A DNA stretch of 64,000 nt from Hymenopellis radicata. Lineage: Eukaryota > Basidiomycota > Agaricomycetes > Agaricales > Physalacriaceae. The stretch is taken from positions 62,001 to 126,000 of the forward strand of contig JADNRX010000102.1 in assembly GCA_015501595.1 (NCBI GenBank), read 5' to 3'. Position 1 is the first letter of the stretch; each line of letters begins with the position of its first letter. Shown one piece after another: positions 57,470 through 64,000 of the stretch. The position numbers and the translations under genes are program-made. The notes under the pieces are model-generated. The model searched no databases. It saw only the letters and a list, made by a program, of their open reading frames with translations, and was not told the origin of the DNA.

Positions 57470-59668
57470 AAATAAACATAATCCCAAGATCCTTGAATAG
57501 TCAATCGAGTGTATACTCATTGGATACGACCCAAAGCCCAAAACATATGTCTGCTATCACCGCTCCTCCCGTCGAATAATACGCACTTACCATGTGGAGT
57601 TCATCGAGAGCCATGAACTCTCCTCCAAGCACCCTCCTATACCCCCTGCACAAAAGTCAAACCTACCACCGGAAGCTCAGACACCAACTCCATTTAATTA
57701 TGATGACTCGGATGACATTTCTTCAGAGACATCTAGTATTTCCGGAGTTGATGATGACGACCCAATCCGCCACCTGATCCTCCTCGAAGATCTGGCCGAA
57801 CACGCCATACACCGAAGGACGCTGATGATGCACGATTCAGGAAAGCTGTCCAAGAAGCCGAAGAGAGCAGTGCGCGTCAGAAGACTGTTCAAAACGAACG
57901 GCGAGCACTTCTGAAAGCGATGCGGGAGGATGTGCCGGCCCCGGATCCGAATGCTGAAATTAATGCCCAGCAAGAACTCATTGATATGATGGCAGACCTG
58001 AACCTCGGCGAGGAGAAGTCTGCAAATCTTCACGAAGTCTATAACACGATTAGCGATGACATTCACACACTGCAATATGCCGACGAACCAAGAACATGGA
58101 ACGAAGCGAAAGCATCACCCGATGCAGCAGAATGGGAAAAGGGCTATCGAGAGGAGCTGGATGGTCTTAAGGCCATGGGGGTATACAATCTGGTCCCAAG
58201 ATCAGAAGTCCCCAGAGGCATGAAGATTCGAAAAGGGCGACCTGTTTTCCGCATTAAACGGGATGAGCAAGGCACGGCAGTTCGATGGAAAGTCCGATAT
58301 GTCTTTAAAGGGTTTGAGCAAATCTACGGCCGCGATTACACAAAAACGACCTCACCGACAGCCCATATTGAATCTTGGCGAATCCTCCTTCACCTCGCAG
58401 CCACACGGGACTGGGATGCTCAGCAAATCGATGTCAAGACGGCATTCCTGTATGGCATGTTGCTAGAGGATGAAACACAATACATGGAACAACTGAAAGG
58501 TTTTGAAGAGTCGGGGAAAGAGGACCATGTATGGATGCTGATGCGAGGGCTATACGGGATGAAGCAAGCCGGGCGTATCTGGAACTGCACGATGCACGAT
58601 GCAATGGTCTCCTGGAGTTTCACGCGACTGCTATCCGAATATTGCATCTATTATCGAAAGAGCGACTCCGGAACCGTAATTGCAGCGGTCCATGTCGATG
58701 ATTTTCTCTCGATAGCCGACACAAAGGAGGAGAACGAACACTTCAAAAACCAAATGCGAAAGCTGTGGGCAATATCAGACTTGGGAGAAGCAAAGTTTTG
58801 TGTCGGCATCGCTATCACACGAAATCGCCAAGAACGCACTGTTTCATTATCCCAGACGGCTCTAATTGACCGCATCGTCTCACAGTTCGGCCAACTACAC
58901 GCCCACCCCGTATCAACACCAATGGATGCTGGTCTGAAGCTACGACGTCCAGATCTAGACCAATTGAGTGAGGAGGAGCGGGGACAATTAGCCAAACTTC
59001 CATACCGTTCACTCGTCTGCTCCCTCATCTATCTCGCCATCGCAACTCATCCTAACATAGCATATGCTATCCAACAACTATCCCGATTCCTCGATCACTA
59101 CGCATTCATCCATTGGAACGCTGCGATACGCGTCGTTCGATATCTCCATGGTACCCGAAACCTAAAGCTGACTTTGGGCGGAGTCGACGATGTGACACTC
59201 ATGGGGTACACGGACTCTGATTGGGCAAATTGTCTAGACACGCGCAGAAGTATCGGAGGCTACTGTTTCAAGTTGAACCAAAATTCCGGCATTGTGTCAT
59301 GGGGTGCCCGCCGCCAACCAACAGTGGCACTCTCTACCTGCGAGTCCGAATATATTGCAACCAGCGAGTCCACCAAAGACGCTGTGTGGATCCGATCACT
59401 ACTAGATGGACTCGACTTGACTCAGGACTCACCAACGACAATCCACTGCGATAACAACAGTGCCATCAATCTATCCGAGGACCCATCACTCCATGCTCGC
59501 GTGAAGCACATCGACATCAAATACCACTTCATCCGGGAGCACGTCGCCAATGGGAACATCCGGCTATCATACATCAACACCCGTGAAAACATGGCGGACT
59601 GCTTCACAAAGGCATTGGAGCCAAAAGCATTCGAGAAGTTTAGGGCGATGATGGGGCTGAGAGCATAA
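57470..59668 (+). pseudogene. Copia polyprotein 3' part: integrase tail, reverse transcriptase, RNase H
   Basis: After the insert the integrase tail resumes (HNPKILE, stop TAG 57498-57500, SIECILIGYDPKSKTYVCYH, RTYHVEFIESHE). A frameshift at about 57760-57815 leads into the frame that is open from 57816 or earlier to 59668. It has the copia RT landmarks WKVRYVFKGFEQIYGRDYTK, QQIDVKTAFLYGML, YGMKQAGRIWN, VHVDDFLSIAD (YVDD-type box with His for Tyr), HPVSTPMDAG, and RNase H GYTDSDWANC, ALSTCESEYIA and KHIDIKYHFIRE. The RT-RNase H half is itself uninterrupted. Confidence 0.88.
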
Positions 59669-59693
59669 TAGCCAAGTTTGCGTTGAGGAGGAG

Positions 59694-59745
59694 TGTTGGT
59701 GGTGATGAATAGATAATGGATCACCGCAAACTCGGTGCCGGCACC
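59694..59745 (+). repeat. First 52 bp of the copia 3' LTR
   Basis: TGTTGGTGGTGATGAATAGA onward is identical to the start of the 5' LTR up to GGTGCCGGCACC, then the sequence changes to a different LTR. The rest of this LTR (starting CTAAGTGATCGG) is not in the window. Confidence 0.85.
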
Positions 59746-60086
59746 TGTACCGATCGTGCACTCCCTGTGCACGAATCGGTTACAATCCCTTAGTCCGGGA
59801 TTGCCCAGGAGTTCCCCTCGTTCCTGGCTCCTCCTCCCTCCTTTGATCACATCCACCCCGCACCCTCGTCTCGGGTGCCTTGAAGCCCTTATTCTTCTCC
59901 TTCCCCTTTTCCCAGTCATTTCCCCTTTTTCCTAGTCATTCCTACTCACATATGATTATGGACTCCTTTTCATTCCAGTATTTAGCTATGTAAGGATCCT
60001 CTTGGTAGCTAGCTTTAGCACCCCCACAATTAAGATCCCTTTTTCTCTCTCTCTCTCTGATTCCTCTCTGAGCTGATTCCTCCACA
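59746..60086 (+). repeat. Gypsy-like LTR (end approximate)
   Basis: It begins TGTACCGATCG, has an inverted GTGCACTCCCTGTGCAC, a pyrimidine-rich part and a CT microsatellite at 60038-60059. An end at CTCCACA (60086) before AGTGGATCCCGCGCGC is the best guess. No second copy is available to confirm it. Confidence 0.5.
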
Positions 60087-60141
60087 CGTGATTAGTGGAT
60101 CCCGCGCGCACTGATACGTTCTTGCGCACGGCCGGACTCGA

Positions 60142-62289
60142 GTGCACAAGTGGAGCCCACCGCGAGGGATCCATTTCTCACCGTGTTCGTCGCGTTTGCC
60201 CACCATTTCGGGTAAACGAGCACCAAAACAGCCATCTAGAGACCCCAAGTCAGGGCGTTTCGTAGCGGTTCCCCGTACCGGCGAACCTTCCACAAGTTCT
60301 TCATCAACCAATCCTTCGACAAGTGCCTCTTCGGGCCTTGTTCACGTTCCATCCCGACCTCAGTCTCCATCGAGTCCTTTGGGCCCGAGCGGACCAACCA
60401 CTCCTTTTGTGTCACCTTCCCCGGAAGTTGAGGAACACTCTCAATCTCCCTTTTCACCCTTGTCCCCATCACCGCCTTCGGGAATACAGGATATTGCAGC
60501 TGAGATATCAAGCCTTGCGTTAGGCCAGATAATACTATCAAAACTTCAGCTCGGTCATATTTTGAACCGGCCGTCTTCGGCACCAGTCCCATCGACATCT
60601 TCACAGGCGTTGGCCCAGCCCCCGGTACTTCCTCCAGTAGCGAACCCACCATTACAACAGCAGTCTCAGGCTTCTTCGCAGCCTCCAGTTGCAGCTATGT
60701 CAAAGACAATGCCATCCCGGACTGATAAGTCCGCGCCTTCCTTTTCCGGTAATCCAAAGGATTTGGAGGATTACCTCGAAGATGTAGTCCGCGTCTGTCA
60801 AGACTGTGGCAAAAATGATGAGAAAGACTTCGTTGAGGCCGCCCTCCATTATCTCTCAGCGGATGATCGAGAGGCGTGGAAAACGTTGCCGCAAGCAAAG
60901 GCATCTCCACTGAAGTGGCCAGCGTTCAAGGACGCTGTAATGGCAATTTACCCTGGTTCGCAGACGAAGGGTCGTTATGAGCTTACGGACTTGGAAAACC
61001 TGGTTGCGGATCAGTCGCATAAAGCACCCAGGGATCTCGCTACTCTTGGCGAATATACGCGGTCTTTCAAGAAGATCGGTGCCCTTCTTGAGGAGGAGCA
61101 AGTCGTTTCTGCTTCAGAGCTATCCAGGCTCTACGTCAAGGGTTTGGGCGCGAATCTTCGCGAAATTGTCGGGCGTCGTTTGGAAATTCGTCACCCAGAT
61201 CACAGTCTCTTAAGGCCACACGACCTAGCGGATATCGTGAAGGAAGCTGAATTTTGCCTGTCCGGTACTTCTACGTACACGACGTCAAGCGCCAACAAGG
61301 ATAAGGCTTCGACGGTAAAAATTGAGGGTTTAGACCCTGGCGCGTTTGCGTCAGCAATCGTCACTGCGTTCACGACTGCGGGGCTCGCTGCTCAACCGAT
61401 GATGAATAATGCGGTTCAACAGAGGTATGCCGCACCAATGCAATACGCGCCGCCTCAGCAGATGCCGCAGCAGCAGCAGAGGCAAGCCTTCGTGCAGCAG
61501 CCAATTCAGCCATCTCAGCAGCCCGTCATGCCTCTACGTCCTCCGCGAAGGCCTAGAGAATGTTACTGTGGCGGGACTTGCCAGACCTGGAGGGCGTGTC
61601 GCGTTCATCAGGAAGATATGGCGAACGGCACTCTGGCCGTGGACTCTAATGGTCGGAGCATGTTGCGAAATGGCTCCCGTACTTGGCCCAGAGGTCCTGG
61701 CACGCTTCATGACCGTGTCTTGCAGTGGAACCGAGAGAATCCAGATGCTCGGCTTCCTAGCGGGCAGACGTTTTTGTTGGAGACCATCCCGTCGCGAAAA
61801 GACTATTCGCGTATTCCTCTGTCTGCCTCCATCGTTCCTGCAACGGCGTTTGAGAGCGTAATAGCAGAGCAGCAGGCGAACAGTTACTGGGACGCAAATA
61901 TCGCCGCAGCGTATAACGCCACAGGCGGTCGTCTTGGTCCTCCGATGCCACCTGGGAAGCATGTCATCGCCGGGAGAGGTCAGCGCAACGCCTCGCATGG
62001 TTACAACCTGCGTACCAGACAGCCGGCGAACAACGTCCCGGTAGAGCAAGAAGCACCTGCAGGTCCTACTCCCACGTCTTCCGATCCTCCTCCTCCGCCC
62101 AAGTCTCCAGTACCTCCAGTACCTCCAAAGGCTCCAGAGATTGTCTCTGAGGCGCATGTCGAGGACCCGTTCGCGCACATCGAGGACGTCTTCGACGCGG
62201 GTGACGATTCAGATGAAGACGCGACGATTGCTGCCGCGTTGAGGTTGTTAAAGGCGAGAAATTGTATGACTCAGCGTCGAGCTCAATAA
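60142..62289 (+). CDS. Gypsy-type Gag protein
   Basis: The frame is open for 715 codons. The first ATG in frame is at 60697 (MSKTMPSRTDKSAPSFSG), although the Ser/Pro-rich sequence upstream is also open. The retrotransposon gag core is NPKDLEDYLEDVVRVCQDCG, ALHYLSADDREAWKTLP, WPAFKDAVMAIYPGS, YELTDLENLVADQS and LSRLYVKGLGANL, the pattern of fungal Ty3/gypsy Gag. A Gln-rich part follows, then CYCGGTCQTWRACRVH and an acidic Pro-rich tail ending RRAQ. It has no break, but the element's pol is not visible, so it is probably not mobile on its own. Confidence 0.7.
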   Translation: MHKWSPPRGIHFSPCSSRLPTISGKRAPKQPSRDPKSGRFVAVPRTGEPSTSSSSTNPSTSASSGLVHVPSRPQSPSSPLGPSGPTTPFVSPSPEVEEHSQSPFSPLSPSPPSGIQDIAAEISSLALGQIILSKLQLGHILNRPSSAPVPSTSSQALAQPPVLPPVANPPLQQQSQASSQPPVAAMSKTMPSRTDKSAPSFSGNPKDLEDYLEDVVRVCQDCGKNDEKDFVEAALHYLSADDREAWKTLPQAKASPLKWPAFKDAVMAIYPGSQTKGRYELTDLENLVADQSHKAPRDLATLGEYTRSFKKIGALLEEEQVVSASELSRLYVKGLGANLREIVGRRLEIRHPDHSLLRPHDLADIVKEAEFCLSGTSTYTTSSANKDKASTVKIEGLDPGAFASAIVTAFTTAGLAAQPMMNNAVQQRYAAPMQYAPPQQMPQQQQRQAFVQQPIQPSQQPVMPLRPPRRPRECYCGGTCQTWRACRVHQEDMANGTLAVDSNGRSMLRNGSRTWPRGPGTLHDRVLQWNRENPDARLPSGQTFLLETIPSRKDYSRIPLSASIVPATAFESVIAEQQANSYWDANIAAAYNATGGRLGPPMPPGKHVIAGRGQRNASHGYNLRTRQPANNVPVEQEAPAGPTPTSSDPPPPPKSPVPPVPPKAPEIVSEAHVEDPFAHIEDVFDAGDDSDEDATIAAALRLLKARNCMTQRRAQ

Positions 62290-62290
62290 G

Positions 62291-62405
62291 TGTATTGCCT
62301 GATCGGAGAGAGACCCTAACGGTTCTCTTTCCGATACAGGTGTGTAACGTTGTATCTACTATGTACAGTATTCTAAACGGTTCTCTTTCCGATACAGTTT
62401 GATAG
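62291..62405 (+). repeat. LTR of a second copia element (boundaries tentative)
   Basis: TGTATTGCCTGATCGG starts directly after the gypsy gag stop. GGTTCTCTTTCCGATACAG occurs twice (about 62322 and 62380), the first forming a hairpin with GATCGGAGAGAGACC. GGTTATGGGCCC at 62406 is the same half-tRNA-iMet-type primer site as in the first copia element. The start is inferred; an LTR of 115 bp is short. Confidence 0.5.
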
Positions 62406-62527
62406 GTTATGGGCCCCGTTCAGCTCTGAACCGAATAAATTTTATTGCGCTGCTCATTACAAGATCCTGCGCACACTGAAACATCACATCGTCTTTCCAT
62501 CCTATTGTAACACTCGGACTTTATTCG

Positions 62528-64000
62528 ATGTCGAACACCCAGACCCAAAGTAGCGACGATGAGAAGGATTGGAAGGGGCTAAAGTTGACTCCTATCAAAG
62601 TGGAGGAAGATGGGACCAATAACTTCACCGAGTTCAAGCGAAAAGCGGAGGTGGATCTTGAAGCCGCTGGATATTGGCGATATGTCGATGGTCCCGACTA
62701 CAAACCGCCCATTATTCCGGAGCTCAGGCGGACCGTGCAGGTTCAAGGCATCGACAGCACCGGAGCAGCGGGTACATTGACAGTGCCGGGAAACGAGGCT
62801 GACGTTGAGACGGCAAAGAAGAAGGCTGAGGACTGGTTGTTGGCAGACAAGAAGGCGCTCTCCGTCATCCTCAAAGCCATTCCCATTCGGAAGTTGTTTG
62901 TCGTCCAAAACTGCCACACTGCTCATGACACCTGGTGCACGCTCAAGAAGGAGTTCGAACCTGCGAACGCAGTCATTGCCGTTACTCTCCATCAACAGAT
63001 TACTGGTTTTCGATGCCAACCTGGCGATGATCCAGTCCACTGGTGTGAGGTAATGTTCCAACTCTACGGCAAACTGCAGGATGCCGACCCGAACGCCATG
63101 ACGGACACCGAATTCGCTAGGCAGCTCATTACGCTCATGACCGACTCTGAAGACTGGAGATACTGCCGGACTCGCTTCGTGAAAGCCTTCGATTGGGAGA
63201 TGTCATCAATAAGCCTTTGACATCTACAGAAGTTATCGACCGACTGAAGGCAGAGGAGGTAGAAAAGAAGATCGCACCTTCAATCGTATCTATTAACGCG
63301 TTAATTGCCGGGTGTAGCAAGACTCATGCGGCTGAGCAAGCCGTTCCTGGTGTCTACGCTGCAAACCAGGCAGCGCGCAGAGATGACAGAGCACAGCTGC
63401 GCACTGCCAAACGTCCGATTCCTTATAAACCCCCAACAACGCAGTCGCCTAATCTGCGAAAATCCATTTTGCGAGACGCCGGTTGGGCATATGAAGGATA
63501 ATTGTTTTGCGTATGGCGGGGGAAAGGTCGGCAAGTATCCGGTGAATTTCCGTGGTAGGAAGGATGTCCATCTCTCTCCCGAGGCGAGAATTTATGCGCG
63601 ACGAAAGCAAGCGCTGGATGCGAACAAGAGTGGTAGTTCTGGCGGTCGTTTTGCTGGAATGGCTGATGTTGGCATGGAAGGGGATGAAGAAGAGGTGAAG
63701 GACATTGCCATGATGGTTAAAGAAGAGGAAGGTGAAGGAGGAGTAGTGGTTAAAGAAGAAGGAGATAATGTTTTTGGGACGATTGAGGATGAATTTGCGT
63801 TTATGCTCGATGCACCGAGCGTCGACGATGGTGATGAGATCACTATTGACGAGGAGGTCCAAGTCAACGCTGTCGCTCTCAATCTTGAGGTTCCGCAAGA
63901 CGATACCGTCAATCACGACACAGGCGCTTCGCGTCAATATATTCCATAGGCGCGAGCTATTCGGCGACTACGTCTCCTTCGATAATCCACTCAATGTCCA
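62528..64000 (+). pseudogene. Second copia element: gag and protease start, frameshifted
   Basis: MSNTQTQSSDDEKDWKGLKL leads to a copia Gag (FTEFKRKAEVDLEAAGYWRY, LLADKKALSVILKAIP, HDTWCTLKKEFEPANA). The frame shifts at about 63200 into KPLTSTEVIDRLKAEEVEKK, again at about 63460 into a zinc-knuckle-like CENPFCETPVGHMKDNC, and again at 63935 after the protease box HDTGASRQ (on to FHRRELFGDYVSFDNPLNV). Three shifts mean a dead copy. It continues past the window. Confidence 0.8.

Larger units (their letters stand above)
51284..59745 (+). mobile_element. Ty1/copia LTR retrotransposon, interrupted twice
   Basis: A 5' LTR (51284-51519), gag-protease-integrase (51667-54070), RT-RNase H (57470-59668), a purine-rich GAGGAGGAG and the first 52 bp of the 3' LTR (59694-59745) are in order. 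Integrase before reverse transcriptase marks copia. A 3.4-kb DNA element splits the integrase, and a gypsy-like LTR interrupts the 3' LTR. The coding part has in-frame stops and a frameshift, so the copy is dead. Without the 3.4-kb insert its length to 59745 would be about 5.05 kb. Confidence 0.9.
59746..62290 (+). mobile_element. Ty3/gypsy-like element, 5' part
   Basis: TGTACCGATCGTGCACTCCC starts where the copia 3' LTR breaks, right after GCACC, a possible 5-bp target duplication. An LTR-like leader and a gag gene follow, then a second copia LTR at 62291. No gypsy protease, RT or integrase is in the window; they may lie beyond the inserted copia element. Confidence 0.65.

Overview
The window looks like nuclear DNA of a mushroom-forming basidiomycete (Agaricomycetes). 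Genes are cut by many 45-60 bp GT-AG introns. The protein families are ones I associate with that class: a class II-type heme peroxidase, a DUF6535 membrane protein, F-box/LRR proteins, a Kre9/Knh1-like GPI protein and a putative TET/JBP-type 2OG-Fe(II) dioxygenase. All assignments come from reading translations and recalled family patterns; no search was run.

Layout. 1-8.4 kb is accessory DNA: a transposase-like gene (1369-4378) bracketed by two 248-bp inverted repeats that differ at about one base, a broken small membrane-protein gene, a related MITE, and a 1.55-kb element with TACGTAG-rich ends. 9.3-13.1 kb holds the dioxygenase-like gene and, on the minus strand, an unrecognised zinc-finger-like gene. 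13.3-14.5 kb is a 1.2-kb element with an exact 8-bp target duplication and a piece of an aldehyde dehydrogenase gene. 14.8-20.6 kb is an inverted MFS transporter duplication (intact copy on +, frameshifted copy on -) around an intron-containing tRNA-Gly and a GPI-protein gene. 23-31 kb is ordinary gene space: an hAT-type MITE, a secreted peroxidase, an amino-acid permease and a single-pass membrane protein. 32.7-43.7 kb has an F-box pseudogene, a chromodomain protein, an F-box/LRR gene, a DUF6535 gene and an F-box tail fused to repeat DNA. 44.1-47.2 kb is a Crypton-like tyrosine-recombinase element carrying stop codons. 49.5-51.1 kb is an HSP70 pseudogene joined to a fragment of another gene.

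51.3-64 kb is a nest of transposons. A Ty1/copia element starts at 51284. A 3.4-kb element with about 550-bp inverted arms sits in its integrase, flanked by the 8-bp duplication AAATAAAC, and carries a piece of a GH5 (endoglycoceramidase-like) gene. A Ty3/gypsy-like element interrupts the copia 3' LTR, and a second decayed copia element interrupts the gypsy element and runs off the window.

The points most worth following are the gene-capturing inverted-repeat elements (13.3 kb and 54.1 kb), the transposase-like gene between near-identical inverted repeats (641-5318), and the co-occurrence of a putative TET/JBP-like gene with transposons whose stop codons fit cytosine deamination.
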